In this document: piece by piece, positions 1 to 8,362 of the stretch
Position numbering within the stretch: position 1 is the first letter of the stretch
How the letters are laid out: every line of letters starts with the position of its first letter
From: DATATB01 sp036268995
GTDB lineage: Bacteria; Planctomycetota; Planctomycetia; Pirellulales; PNKZ01
DNA length: 47,410 bases
Assembly: GCA_036268995.1 (NCBI GenBank)
Contig: DATATB010000128.1
Location: 1-47,410, forward strand
Reading direction: 5' to 3'
Made by a program: the position numbers and the translations under genes
The notes under the pieces: generated by a model
Told to the model about the DNA's origin: nothing
Database searches by the model: none
Seen by the model: the letters and a program-made list of their open reading frames with translations, nothing else

Positions 1-259
1 CCACGGGCGTGAGCCCGTGGACCGGGTATTTCGCGAAACGATCGCAGCCCTGAAATGGCGACAGGAAGGAGATCGCAGAGTCTGTCGCCCTTTCAGGGCG
101 TATTTCCGCGGCCGGCTTTTCCAAGGGCTCACGCCCTTGGCTAACGACACTGGCCCCTTCGGGGCAATATTCAGCGACATCCCGGGACAATGAGCGGCGG
201 CCTTTCGACGTCGCCACTTTGATTTCGCATGCCGCCCTCTGGCCCGATCCGCTTTGCTC
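1..259. repeat. Intergenic cluster of hairpin repeats
   Basis: I see no gene here. Positions 1-20 form a hairpin that, read on the minus strand, is ccacgggctcacgcccgtgg. Positions 81-166 carry a three-part module: tctgtcgccctttcagggc, then cgtatttcc followed by the hairpin ccaagggctcacgcccttgg at 121-140 and 'ctaacgac', then ggccccttcggggc. The same order of parts recurs at 4807-4899. The hairpin arms differ between copies but stay paired at one position. It lies just past the end of the TPR gene and could serve as its transcription end, but there is no T-run. Confidence 0.6.
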
Positions 260-2782
260 TCACTTGCCCGACGGCGCCGGCTGCCGGCAGCGGGCGAGCA
301 GTTCGGCAAATTGCTTTTTGAGCAGCTCGCCGCCGAGGTCGGGATGCAGCACTTGCGTCAGCTCGATGATCCGCGCGGCCCGGTCGTGATTGCCGAGCCG
401 GAAATGCGTCAAAGCCAGCCCGTACTTGGCGCGGAACCAAACCTCGCTTCCCGGCCGGCTGGACTGCTCCAGCGCACGCCAGGTGTCGAGCGCCGCGTGC
501 AGCCCGGCCGGATCGGGCGCATCGCTCAGCGCGCTGGCGTATTGCAGTCTGATTTGCTGGCTCCGTGGAAAATCGTGCACGAGCGACGCCAGATACTGGC
601 GGGCATCTTCGCCGCGGCCAGCGGCGGCCAAGGCTCGAGCACGCAACAGGGCGACGGACTGCTGCTGCGCATCGCTCAAACCGCCGGTGCGCTGGACGAT
701 TTTGTCGCAGAGGGCCAATGCCAATTCGCCCAGTTCGCGCTTGGCCGGATCGGCCGCGGACTCCGCCAGACGATCGAGACCGGCGGCCGCGATCTGCCAG
801 GAGCTGATGTCGCCTGCGGCCGGCGGCAATTTGGGGATCAGATCGCTGGCCTCGATGTGCCGCCCTTGCCCAGCCAGAGCCAGCACCAATAGCGGCAGCG
901 ATTGCTGCAACCAATTGTCGTCGCCCTCTTCGGCTGGGATGGCGCGAAGCAAAGCTTCGGCCCGCTCAAACCGATCGTCGGTGACCTGCAGCCAGATTTT
1001 CGCAGCGGCCAGCGCTGCCGCCCGCTGAGTTGCGTTCCACTGCGAAGGCCACCGCCCGCCCGGCGCCGCCAGCGCATAAAAGGATTCACCGGCGGCCAGA
1101 GCCTGTTTCGCGAGGCTGTCGCCGGCCGCTTGCCGCCCCTCGAGCCAACTCGACCAGCAGCGGGCCATGCTCTCGATCGCGCCGGAATATTGCGGGCTGG
1201 TCGCCGAGATTGCCCGATACGCGTCCAGAGCCGCCTGCCATTTGTGCTGGCTCTCGTACAGCTTGCCGAGCCACAGCCGGGCCGTATCGGTGCTGGGGGC
1301 TGTCGGCCATTGCTTGATTTGCTCGTTGAGCGATGCGGCGTAAGCGTCGATCGATTGCGGGCGGCTCGCATCGGCCAGTTGGGCCATGTCGTAGGCGGCC
1401 AGCAGATGCGCTTCGGGGGCCTTGTCTAGCTTCGGAAACTCAAGTGCCAGCGCCCGAAAGCGGCGGCTCGCTTCGGCATAGTGCTTCTGCTCGTGCTCGA
1501 TGGCGGCGGCGGTGAAGCCCGCGTCAAAGGCCGCTTGCGGCTGGCCGTCGTTCGCGGCCTGCTGCCGGGCCTGATCGTAAGCCGCCAAGGCCTCGTCGGT
1601 GCGCCCGGCGCGGAAGAACGTTTCGGCCGCCTTGATCTGCACGGCGGTTTCGCCAGTGCCCAGCGAGCGGACCGCGGCGCTGGCCAACAGCATATTGGCC
1701 TGGCGGCTCCAGGGCAGCCCGTAGTCTTGCTCGATCAGTTCAGCTTCTTTCGCCGCTTTGGTCTGCCAACTCTGCGCCGCGTTTGCCTTTTCTTCTTCAG
1801 CCGCCTGGCGCCAGGCGGCCACGTAGGTCGCAAGCACGGCGTAATGCCACTCGGGCGAGCGAGGCTTGTCGCTCGCATGCGACTCGACCATCTTGAGCGC
1901 TGCTTCGACATGGCCGGCGTCGAGCTCCACGTCGATCAACTCGGCCCAAGCCTGGAAGTACACCTCCGGCGGCGGCTGGGCAACTTCCAGCGATTGCTCG
2001 CGGCTGCGGGCACCGGCAGCATCGCCCGACAGCCGCGCGGCCGCGATCCGCCCCAGGCGGCTCGACCAGACGAGCGCGTCGGCTTCGTCACGGCCGGCCA
2101 ATGATGTCAGGAGTTCGTCGGCTTGCGTCGCGGCACTCACACGGTCGGGACTGCCGGCCGGATAGCTCCGCGCTTGCGCGAGCATTGCCCCGGCCAGCTC
2201 GAACCGCACGTGCCGCTCGAGCGAGCCGAGCTCAGCGGCCGTCAGCATGCCTGGCCCATTGACTTCGCCTTGCCGTTTGCGGCGCAATTGCTCGGCCACA
2301 TCGCGACCGGCGGCCTGCAACTGGCCGATCGCCTCGCGCAGCATCTCGCGGATCGGTTCCAAGGTGATCGCGGCTCCCAGCTCGTGATCGTCGAGCAGCG
2401 CCCGGGTTTGCCGCGTTTGCGCGATCGCCAACTGCACCTGCACCAGCACCAGCCGGGGGCTCGTGGGTTCCTGCCGGATAAAATCGCGCGCCGCAATCAG
2501 CGCCTGCTGCCAGAGTTGGTCCCGCTCGTGCCCGCTGGCTTGCGATGCATGATCGGCACAGGTCTGAGTCAGCTCGATGGCCAGTTCTGCCCGTCGCTGG
2601 TCGGACAGGCCGGAACGCCGCAGTTGCTGGCGGCAAAAGCTTTCGGCCAGGCCATACAATCGCCGCTGGCGCAGGCCGGCCAGGAAGCGATCGTCGTCGG
2701 CAGGCCCGGCCTGGCCATTGCCGGCCGCGGCCGGCAGCCAGCCCAGTGCGATCAATGCGATCGTGTACGGTCGAAGCCGCAT
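260..2782 (-). CDS. Large secreted TPR-type repeat protein
   Basis: 840-residue protein with an N-terminal signal peptide (about residues 1-23, hydrophobic TIALIALGWLPAAAG ending near Ala-Gly). The remainder is alpha-helical and Ala/Leu-rich, with repeated helix pairs of tetratricopeptide type (for example around 'EAHLLAAYDMAQLAD' and 'ARLWLGKLYESQHKWQAAL'). TPR proteins act as scaffolds, so this one is probably a periplasmic partner of the energy-transduction complex encoded upstream. Its ATG directly abuts the stop of the preceding ExbD gene (TAAATG), so the two are surely cotranscribed and probably translationally coupled. No enzymatic motif was recognised. The call as a repeat scaffold is good; the precise role is inferred from neighbours only. 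Confidence 0.85.
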   Translation of the reverse strand: MRLRPYTIALIALGWLPAAAGNGQAGPADDDRFLAGLRQRRLYGLAESFCRQQLRRSGLSDQRRAELAIELTQTCADHASQASGHERDQLWQQALIAARDFIRQEPTSPRLVLVQVQLAIAQTRQTRALLDDHELGAAITLEPIREMLREAIGQLQAAGRDVAEQLRRKRQGEVNGPGMLTAAELGSLERHVRFELAGAMLAQARSYPAGSPDRVSAATQADELLTSLAGRDEADALVWSSRLGRIAAARLSGDAAGARSREQSLEVAQPPPEVYFQAWAELIDVELDAGHVEAALKMVESHASDKPRSPEWHYAVLATYVAAWRQAAEEEKANAAQSWQTKAAKEAELIEQDYGLPWSRQANMLLASAAVRSLGTGETAVQIKAAETFFRAGRTDEALAAYDQARQQAANDGQPQAAFDAGFTAAAIEHEQKHYAEASRRFRALALEFPKLDKAPEAHLLAAYDMAQLADASRPQSIDAYAASLNEQIKQWPTAPSTDTARLWLGKLYESQHKWQAALDAYRAISATSPQYSGAIESMARCWSSWLEGRQAAGDSLAKQALAAGESFYALAAPGGRWPSQWNATQRAAALAAAKIWLQVTDDRFERAEALLRAIPAEEGDDNWLQQSLPLLVLALAGQGRHIEASDLIPKLPPAAGDISSWQIAAAGLDRLAESAADPAKRELGELALALCDKIVQRTGGLSDAQQQSVALLRARALAAAGRGEDARQYLASLVHDFPRSQQIRLQYASALSDAPDPAGLHAALDTWRALEQSSRPGSEVWFRAKYGLALTHFRLGNHDRAARIIELTQVLHPDLGGELLKKQFAELLARCRQPAPSGK

Positions 2783-3232
2783 TTATTCCTCGGCCTTGGC
2801 GGCGAACTGAATCTTTTTGAATCCAGCCAACCGGCATAAATCGTAAACATTGACCACGTCGCCGATGGGAATCTCCGGCTCGACGTCGAGGACGACCGGT
2901 AAGTCGGCCCGCAGCCGGGAGAGCTGCCCGAGCACGCCGCGCAGCGCGGCCAGATTGTCGCAGGGCCGCTCGTTGACGAGCCACCCGAGCTGACCGTTGC
3001 GGCGCACGACGTTGATCCGCACTTCTTCCAGCTCGGCCAGTTCGGGATCGAGTGGCGCCGAGGCGTCGGCCACGCCCGTACCGCGCAGATCGGCCGGCAG
3101 GCTCTCTTCGAGGGCCTCGAAGCTGACCGTGCAGACGAAGAAGATCAGCAATTGGAACACGACGTCGATCATCGGCGTCATTTTGACGTCGAGTCTGCCG
3201 CGATCCTCGCGCTGATAGGGTGGTCGACGCAT
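2783..3232 (-). CDS. ExbD/TolR family biopolymer transport protein (second copy)
   Basis: 149 residues. After a short basic cytoplasmic stretch comes 'DVKMTPMIDVVFQLLIFF', the family's single transmembrane helix with its conserved Asp (D23), which takes part in proton conduction with ExbB/TolQ. The rest is a periplasmic domain of normal ExbD size. The last residues (KKIQFAAKAEE) match the usual beta-strand end of ExbD proteins. It is transcribed after the first ExbD gene but separated from it by about 270 bp holding an inverted-repeat element, and its stop abuts the TPR gene start. Two ExbD-type subunits per ExbB are common in planctomycete clusters. It diverges clearly from the other ExbD in this window, so this is not a recent duplication. 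Confidence 0.93.
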   Translation of the reverse strand: MRRPPYQREDRGRLDVKMTPMIDVVFQLLIFFVCTVSFEALEESLPADLRGTGVADASAPLDPELAELEEVRINVVRRNGQLGWLVNERPCDNLAALRGVLGQLSRLRADLPVVLDVEPEIPIGDVVNVYDLCRLAGFKKIQFAAKAEE

Positions 3233-3324
3233 CGGGTTTTCCGTCCGGCCTAAACGCCGGAGCTAAATCACACGTTGGCCGTACGCTGCGATTCTTTGGT
3301 CAAACTCTGTCCGCAACAACTAAC

Positions 3325-3471
3325 TTTTCCGTAGCCCAGGCATTCATGCCTGGGTGCCGACGCCGCGCGAACCTCGATTTTCAGCCCCTTCCAGGGGCTA
3401 AAGCCCCGCTGGGGAAATCAAGGGGCCGTTCGTCCCCGGTTCCCAGGCGTGAACGCCTGGGCTACGGAAAA
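3325..3471. repeat. Long inverted repeat between two ExbD genes
   Basis: Arms of 30 bases at 3325-3354 and 3442-3471 face each other with two differences. Each arm itself contains a small hairpin (ccaggcattcatgcctgg at left, ccaggcgtgaacgcctgg at right). The two differences are compensated within each arm, so both small hairpins stay fully paired. The centre holds another hairpin near 'ccccttccaggggctaaagcccc'-type sequence. The outer word TTTTCCGTAGCCCAG recurs at about 47298. The element splits an otherwise tight operon. It is probably a mobile or REP-like planctomycete repeat; an mRNA processing or attenuation role is possible. Confidence 0.75.
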
Positions 3472-3502
3472 TATTTACCTGCAACTTTACGAATGCGATT
3501 CA

Positions 3503-3934
3503 TCACTTCTTGTCGCGCACGACTGAAAAACTGACTTTCCAAATGCCGGCCCGGGCGCAGGCCAGCAGGATCGGTTCGACATCGCGATAGGGGGCACTGC
3601 GGTCGGTGCGAATGCGGACTTCAAGCTCTTCGCCCGGCGAGGCGAGTTGCCGGCTTTCGAACTCGATGCGCCGCGACAGTTCGGGCCCTGCCAGCCGCTG
3701 CCCTCCCAAGAGCGCCTGGCCATCGGCCAGCACGTTGATCGTGATGCGCCGCGCCTGGCTCTCTTTGATCGGCTGGCCGCTGGCGGCCGAGGGCAGGTCG
3801 AGATCCAACTGCACTTCCTGCTGGGCAAAGTGGCTGGCCAGCAGAAAGAAAATGATCAGCAGAAACGTGACGTCGATCATCGGCGTCATGTTGAACTCGA
3901 GGCTGGCGTGCCCTTTGTACACCGGCGCGCGCAT
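3503..3934 (-). CDS. ExbD/TolR family biopolymer transport protein (first copy)
   Basis: 143 residues with the family signature 'LEFNMTPMIDVTFLLIIFF': one transmembrane helix with the conserved Asp (D21) near its cytoplasmic end, followed by a periplasmic domain of about 100 residues. ExbD works with the ExbB/TolQ channel to turn proton flow into mechanical work on a partner in the envelope. Its ATG overlaps the ExbB stop by one base (TGATG), which implies translational coupling. Downstream comes the inverted-repeat element and then the second ExbD. Family assignment is firm; the substrate or partner is not known. Confidence 0.94.
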   Translation of the reverse strand: MRAPVYKGHASLEFNMTPMIDVTFLLIIFFLLASHFAQQEVQLDLDLPSAASGQPIKESQARRITINVLADGQALLGGQRLAGPELSRRIEFESRQLASPGEELEVRIRTDRSAPYRDVEPILLACARAGIWKVSFSVVRDKK

Positions 3935-4755
3935 CAGGCCCTGCCTTCCACCGGCGGCGGCATGGGTGAGGCCCGGCGCGGGGCGGCCGCGCGGCCCTGC
4001 CGCAGCGGCGAAAACGCGTGCTGCGCGGTGTAGGCCACTTCGGCAATCAGCTCGTCGACGCGGTTACGCAGGATGGCGAACACGCCCAGGCAGGGAATTG
4101 CCACGATCAAGCCTTCCACCGTCGTGACCAGCGCCAAGTAAATGCCCTCGGCCAGGTCGGCCGCCCGGGCGGCCCCTTGCGTGATGGCCACCTGCCGAAA
4201 AGCCACGACCATGCCGATCACCGTGCCCAAGAGCCCCAGCATGGGCGCGATATTGCCGATGACCGACAGGTATTCGATGCGGCGGAACAACCGGGCCGAG
4301 TGTTCGGCCACCATGTCTTCCATCGCCTTCTCGGCAACCGGCCAGCCGCCGTCGATCTCGGACAAGCCGGCGCCCAGCACCGAGGCCAGCACGCTCGATT
4401 GCAACTTGCACTGCTGCCCGGCTTGGGCCAGTTGCCCGGCCTGCAAGAACCCGCGGACCTTGTCGGCCAATCCCGGCGGCATGAGCACCTTGGCGCGAAT
4501 CTTCCAGGCCTGATCAATGGCCAGGGCCAGGGCCACGATCGAGAGCACGATGATCGTATGGCCAACGATGCCACCGGCCAGCACGATATCGACGAAGGCA
4601 TGCCCCTGCGGCGCTTCGGCCGGTGGTTTTACGGCAGCCGGCTGGTTTTTGGCGGCCGGACCGTTCGTCGCCTGGGCCATCAGGCTCGACTGATGCGCGC
4701 CGACGCCCGCCGCCGCGAGCAAAACGACACACAGAGCAAAGATTTGAGTTCGCAA
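3934..4755 (-). CDS. MotA/TolQ/ExbB proton channel protein with signal peptide
   Basis: 273 residues. An N-terminal signal-like segment (residues 1-20) and a Pro/Ala-rich periplasmic stretch precede the first membrane helix (about 53-83, 'IIVLSIVALALAI'). The second and third helices lie near 'IGNIAPMLGLLGTVIGMVV' and 'TTVEGLIVAIPCLGVFA', the classic ExbB/TolQ proton-channel core. The extra N-terminal secreted segment is typical of the longer ExbB forms of planctomycetes and Bacteroidetes. The gene is followed at once by ExbD. It probably powers the von Willebrand A protein encoded upstream, since no classical TonB is seen in the window. Confidence 0.94.
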   Translation of the reverse strand: MRTQIFALCVVLLAAAGVGAHQSSLMAQATNGPAAKNQPAAVKPPAEAPQGHAFVDIVLAGGIVGHTIIVLSIVALALAIDQAWKIRAKVLMPPGLADKVRGFLQAGQLAQAGQQCKLQSSVLASVLGAGLSEIDGGWPVAEKAMEDMVAEHSARLFRRIEYLSVIGNIAPMLGLLGTVIGMVVAFRQVAITQGAARAADLAEGIYLALVTTVEGLIVAIPCLGVFAILRNRVDELIAEVAYTAQHAFSPLRQGRAAAPRRASPMPPPVEGRA

Positions 4756-4806
4756 ACGATCGGCCCTCCTATTTGGCTCGTTCTCCGCCCCACAAGGGCG
4801 CTGGTC

Positions 4807-4899
4807 TCTGCCGCCCTTTCAGGGCTGTTGAATCGTTCGTTACGCGTATTTCCAGGGGCTCACACCCCTGGCTAACGACTTCCGCCCCCAAACGGGGCT
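4807..4899. repeat. Second copy of the three-part hairpin repeat
   Basis: This repeats the module at 81-166 in the same orientation: tctgccgccctttcagggc, cgtatttcc with the hairpin ccaggggctcacacccctgg (4852-4871) and 'ctaacgac', then cgcccccaaacggggc. It lies between the ExbB gene and the upstream secreted-protein gene, so part of the cluster is bracketed by two like-oriented copies. Compared with the first copy, hairpin position 4/17 changes from A-T to G-C, which keeps the pairing. Confidence 0.65.
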
Positions 4900-4937
4900 A
4901 GGCTGCATGTTCATCCGCACTGTAGCCGCTCCGTACC

Positions 4938-5990
4938 TTAAGGCGTCCGTCCCGCTTCGGCCGGCGGGTGCGCGAGCGCGGACAGCCGGTTGCGGGCTTC
5001 GGTCGCCCAGCGGGCGTCAGGGTATTCGGTTGCCAGCTCGCGATACAAGCCGGCGGCCTCGCTGGGCTGCTGATCGGCCCGCATGGCTTCGGCCGCCAGC
5101 CACAACGCCTCGGCGGCCAGGGTCCGCTCGTCAGGAAACAAAATCGGCACGCGCATCAGCGCCATCGTGCCCGGCTCGATTTGTCGATGAAACAGCAAGG
5201 CCCGGCCGAGGACGAGGTAGGGGCCGGCGCGCAGGCTACTGGGAAACCGCTCGAGCTTGTCGCGCCAGATGCCCAACTCGCTACGATCGGCGGCGGCGAA
5301 GCGCACGCGCCAGGTCTGGGCCTCGGCCAGGGCCGCGATGCTGGGATCCGGGCTCGTGGTCAAGCCTTCGAGCCGCGTCAGCGCCCGCTGCTGCCCGGCG
5401 CCGGTCAGCAGCCAACTGGCGCCCAGCAGCACGGCCGGCGCATCGGGTCGCGCCAGCCACGCGGTGGCCCGCTTTTCCAGCTCCGGCCGCGCTTCGATCG
5501 GCAGCCAGGCGAGCGGGATCAGCCGAAAGAAGCTTGTGGTCGGATCGTCGCGCACCAGCGCCAGGAACGTGTCGCCGGCCAGGGCGATTTGGCCCAACTC
5601 GCGTGCGCACTCGACCATGCGGGCCAGGATCTGCCGGACCATCCAGCGGCGCGATTCCGAGTGCGCCGCCCGCTGGTATTTTTCCAAGGCCGGCGCGAAT
5701 TGATGTTTTGCAAACAGCTCGTCGGCCGCCGTTTGCTCGGCCGAGCGCTTGGTCTGGATTTCGAGCACTTGGGAAGCCGGATACTGCCGGCGCGTGCCGG
5801 TCGGCAGTTCGAGCACCAATTCGCGGCCTGTGTAATCGACGATCGTGCCGCTGGAGCGGAGCCGGGCTTGAGGATCCGACTCGCTGGCAAGGATCACCAC
5901 GTCCTGGCCATCGGCCGCGAGCAAGCGCGCCGGCGTTAGGCCGAACGCCGCCAGCGAGACCAGCGCGAGAATCGCCCGCCGTTTATTCAT
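4938..5990 (-). CDS. Secreted TPR-like protein of the ExbB/ExbD cluster
   Basis: 350 residues from the ATG at 5990. This start gives a clean signal peptide (MNKRRAILALVSLAAFGL, cleavage near AAD at 26-28), while the longer frame to 6089 would run inside the upstream gene. Residues 40-80 ('GTIVDYTGRELVLELPTG') resemble a small beta domain. The remainder is helical with TPR-like repeats ('AADELFAKHQFAPALEKYQ', 'GLYRELATEYPDARWATEAR'). The start overlaps the stop of the von Willebrand A gene by eight bases. It is likely a periplasmic scaffold for the same complex. No catalytic motif is visible. Confidence 0.85.
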   Translation of the reverse strand: MNKRRAILALVSLAAFGLTPARLLAADGQDVVILASESDPQARLRSSGTIVDYTGRELVLELPTGTRRQYPASQVLEIQTKRSAEQTAADELFAKHQFAPALEKYQRAAHSESRRWMVRQILARMVECARELGQIALAGDTFLALVRDDPTTSFFRLIPLAWLPIEARPELEKRATAWLARPDAPAVLLGASWLLTGAGQQRALTRLEGLTTSPDPSIAALAEAQTWRVRFAAADRSELGIWRDKLERFPSSLRAGPYLVLGRALLFHRQIEPGTMALMRVPILFPDERTLAAEALWLAAEAMRADQQPSEAAGLYRELATEYPDARWATEARNRLSALAHPPAEAGRTP

Positions 5991-6963
5991 TGCCGGCCTT
6001 CGCCTCACGCAGGGCCTTGGTGATGTCGATGTACGTGTAGCTGCCGCCATTCTCGCGAGCCAAGCGCATGAGAAAATTTTCGTCGCCAAAGGCCGGCCCT
6101 TGGCCGAACTCGATCGCGTTGATCACCGTGCCCGGACTGCGGCGGCGGATGCGGGCCAATTGGCCCGGGCTCATCTCCGGCTGGTCGGCATCGGTGAGGA
6201 AGAAGATCACGTCGGGGCTGAGATTCAAAGCCATGTCCAGAGCGGCCTGGTGATCGGTGCCGCCGCCGGCCTGGATGCCTTCGACAAAGTGCCGGGCCTG
6301 CTGCTTGTTCTGGTCGTTGGCAAACACCAGCCGGCCGGCTTGGCCGGTGATGTCGAAGATCGTGGGATGATCGTTGTAGAAGATGATCTGAAACTGGTGC
6401 GTGGGACCAAGCTGGTTGAGACTTGCGAGCAACTCGGCCTTGGCCGCCTGCAGGGCGTTGTGGCCCGATCCGCCCATGCTGGCCGAATGATCGAAACAGT
6501 AGACGAACTTGAAGCCTTGGGCCGCAATGCCATAGACCTTGGTGCGTCCGATGCCGGCGCGGAAATTCGCGCTGGGCGTCTTGCCGGTGGTCATTTGCCG
6601 GACATTGGCCGGCCCCTCGCCCGACAGGCCGCCGACGCCGATGATTTCCTTGGCCTTGGGCAGCGCGCTGGCGACATCGATCGGGGCCTGGTCGCCGACC
6701 ATGTCTCGCGGCGACGACTGTGCCAGCGGATTCGGCTGGGCGCCAGCATCCGGCCCTCGATACTGGGCTTCGCCCGCCCGATCGACGTGTTTGAGCACCA
6801 CGCCCACGTCGCGGTCGGGCTCGTCGCCAGTTGGCCGGGGCGGCTCGGCCTGGATCGAGAGGCCCAGGACGACGATCAGCGCGGCGTGGACGAAAATCGA
6901 GAGCAGCCACGAAGGGAGGCTGAGCGAGGCCCGACGGGGCACATCACAAACCGCCTCGGCCAT
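5983..6963 (-). CDS. Membrane-anchored von Willebrand factor A domain protein
   Basis: 326 residues. A single N-terminal membrane helix with the TonB-like pattern 'LLSIFVHAALIVVLGLSI' (about 19-37) is followed by a Pro/Asp-rich linker (about 40-110) and a C-terminal VWA domain (about 150-326). The metal-ion-dependent adhesion site is intact: DHSAS near residue 164, Thr in 'GGGTDHQAA', and Asp in 'FFLTDADQ'. The N-terminus looks like that of TonB-family energy transducers, but the C-terminal TonB domain is replaced by VWA. First gene of the minus-strand cluster with ExbB and two ExbDs, so it may be the moving or binding part of the complex. Divergent from def. Confidence 0.9.
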   Translation of the reverse strand: MAEAVCDVPRRASLSLPSWLLSIFVHAALIVVLGLSIQAEPPRPTGDEPDRDVGVVLKHVDRAGEAQYRGPDAGAQPNPLAQSSPRDMVGDQAPIDVASALPKAKEIIGVGGLSGEGPANVRQMTTGKTPSANFRAGIGRTKVYGIAAQGFKFVYCFDHSASMGGSGHNALQAAKAELLASLNQLGPTHQFQIIFYNDHPTIFDITGQAGRLVFANDQNKQQARHFVEGIQAGGGTDHQAALDMALNLSPDVIFFLTDADQPEMSPGQLARIRRRSPGTVINAIEFGQGPAFGDENFLMRLARENGGSYTYIDITKALREAKAGNE

Positions 6964-7130
6964 GACTGTCTGCGCTCCGGAAATAGAAGCCAGCGAAGGG
7001 ATTGCGTCGAGAACTCCCGCATTTTAGGCCGCGTGTGTCAAACGGTCAACGAGACCGAAGCATGCCGCGTGCGAAGCGATTCGTGGCACCCGATGCCAGG
7101 CAGGATCGAGTTCGGCAAACTGAGTCCGCC

Positions 7131-7158
7131 TTTCACCATCGGGCGTGACGACTATAAT
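7131..7158 (+). promoter_or_regulatory. Probable sigma-70-type promoter of def
   Basis: A perfect -10 hexamer TATAAT lies at 7153-7158. A weak -35 (TTTCAC, 7131-7136) stands 16 bases upstream. Transcription would begin about 28 bases before the def start codon. The rest of the 6964-7192 gap, which divides the divergent von Willebrand A gene from def, shows no gene. Confidence 0.55.
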
Positions 7159-7192
7159 TCCTCGTTCGCCACCTGTTTTCTGGGAGTCCGTT

Positions 7193-7777
7193 GTGCTGCG
7201 AGTCGTTCAATTCCCCCATCCCACGCTCGTCCGCCCTTCGAAACCGCTGCGGCGGGTCGACGCGGAAGTTCATAAGATCGTCGCCGAGATGTTCGAACTG
7301 ATGTACCAGCACAACGGCTGCGGGCTGGCCGCCAACCAGGTCGACCTGCCCTATCGGCTGTTCGTGATGAACACCACCGGCAAGGCAATCGAAAAGGCGC
7401 AGGAGCTGGTCTTCATCAATCCCGTGCTCAGCAAACACAAAGGGATGGAAGAAGAGGAAGAGGGCTGCCTGAGCCTGCCCGGTTTGTATGTGCCGGTCAA
7501 GCGGCCGGACAAGGTGACCATCAGCGGCTACAACCTGAGCGGCGAACAAGTGACGATCAATGCCAGCGGCCTGTTCGCTCGCGTGGTGCAGCACGAAGCC
7601 GACCACTTGGACGGCATCTTGATTATCGACCGCATCAGCCCCACCAGCCGCATCGCGGTCAAGGAGTTGCTGGCCGAGTTCGAGACCGAGTTCAACCAGC
7701 GGCGCGAGCGCGGCGAAATACCGGACGACCGCAGCATCTCCACTCGATTGGCCGAGCTGGAAGGCCTGCGGACCTGA
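7193..7777 (+). CDS. def: Peptide deformylase
   Basis: 194 residues from the GTG at 7193, chosen because GGAG lies 7 bases upstream and the protein then begins 'VLRVVQFPHPTLVRPS', the usual deformylase N-terminus. All three metal-binding motifs are present: GCGLAANQ (43-50, the GxGLAAxQ motif), EGCLS (90-94, Cys ligand) and HEADH (134-138, His ligands and catalytic Glu). The enzyme removes the formyl group from the N-terminal Met of new proteins. The formyltransferase gene fmt follows about 590 bases downstream, with a small membrane protein gene between. A promoter-like TATAAT precedes it. Confidence 0.97.
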   Translation: MLRVVQFPHPTLVRPSKPLRRVDAEVHKIVAEMFELMYQHNGCGLAANQVDLPYRLFVMNTTGKAIEKAQELVFINPVLSKHKGMEEEEEGCLSLPGLYVPVKRPDKVTISGYNLSGEQVTINASGLFARVVQHEADHLDGILIIDRISPTSRIAVKELLAEFETEFNQRRERGEIPDDRSISTRLAELEGLRT

Positions 7778-7923
7778 TCGAGCGTGCGCTAGAGCTGCTG
7801 GCTCCGGAAATCAATCCGGCGGGCCGATTTGTTGGGCAGCTGCTCCGGGCGTTAGCATATACCGGCTGGGCTCAATTGGTGCCTCAAAGGGGCCCGCGGG
7901 CGTGAGCAGCGCAGGATAATCGT

Positions 7924-8262
7924 ATGGGCATGTGGCTGGCGTGCTTCGTATTCGAAATGTTCGTTATCTGGCCGCTGTTTTTTCGGCAGTTGCGGAAGAT
8001 CGATAAGCAGGTGAAGGAATGCAAGGAGGCGCAGGACGCCCTGCGCAATTACGCAGGCGTTTTCATTGCATCCGTGCTAGGAACTGTAATCGTCGATTTG
8101 CTAGCCCTCGCAGCCTTGGAAACCGGCCGCCGTCATTGGTGGGTGATGGACGAACAAGCGCTAATGGCGCTGCTGGAGTTGGTTCTCCTCAGCACGAATG
8201 CGCCATTCGTTGTCGGATATATTGTCGAGCGACGCGTGTTGTCGAAGCACGCGGCCAGTTGA
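7924..8262 (+). CDS. Small hypothetical membrane protein
   Basis: 112 residues with three likely hydrophobic segments: 1-22 ('WLACFVFEMFVIWPLFF'), about 47-70 ('GVFIASVLGTVIVDLLALAAL') and about 82-103 ('MALLELVLLSTNAPFVVGYIV'), separated by charged stretches such as 'RKIDKQVKECKEAQD'. I do not recognise the family. An AGGA-type site sits about 9 bases before the ATG. It lies between def and fmt on the same strand, but a link in function to formyl-methionine processing is not evident. The hydrophobic pattern and the clean frame make it a credible gene. Confidence 0.6.
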   Translation: MGMWLACFVFEMFVIWPLFFRQLRKIDKQVKECKEAQDALRNYAGVFIASVLGTVIVDLLALAALETGRRHWWVMDEQALMALLELVLLSTNAPFVVGYIVERRVLSKHAAS

Positions 8263-8362
8263 CCGACCGTTATCGGCTAGCGCGGCAGGCCCCCGGGGCT
8301 GGTGCTCATCTGCGTGCCAATGGGGCTGGCCCTCGGACAACCGCCGACGTAGTCTAGGCACC

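Noticed and set aside
4907..6040. A 377-codon plus-strand frame opposite the secreted TPR-like gene
   Set aside because: It is dominated by Arg, Pro and Ala with no domain, and lies opposite a gene with a clean signal peptide and operon context.
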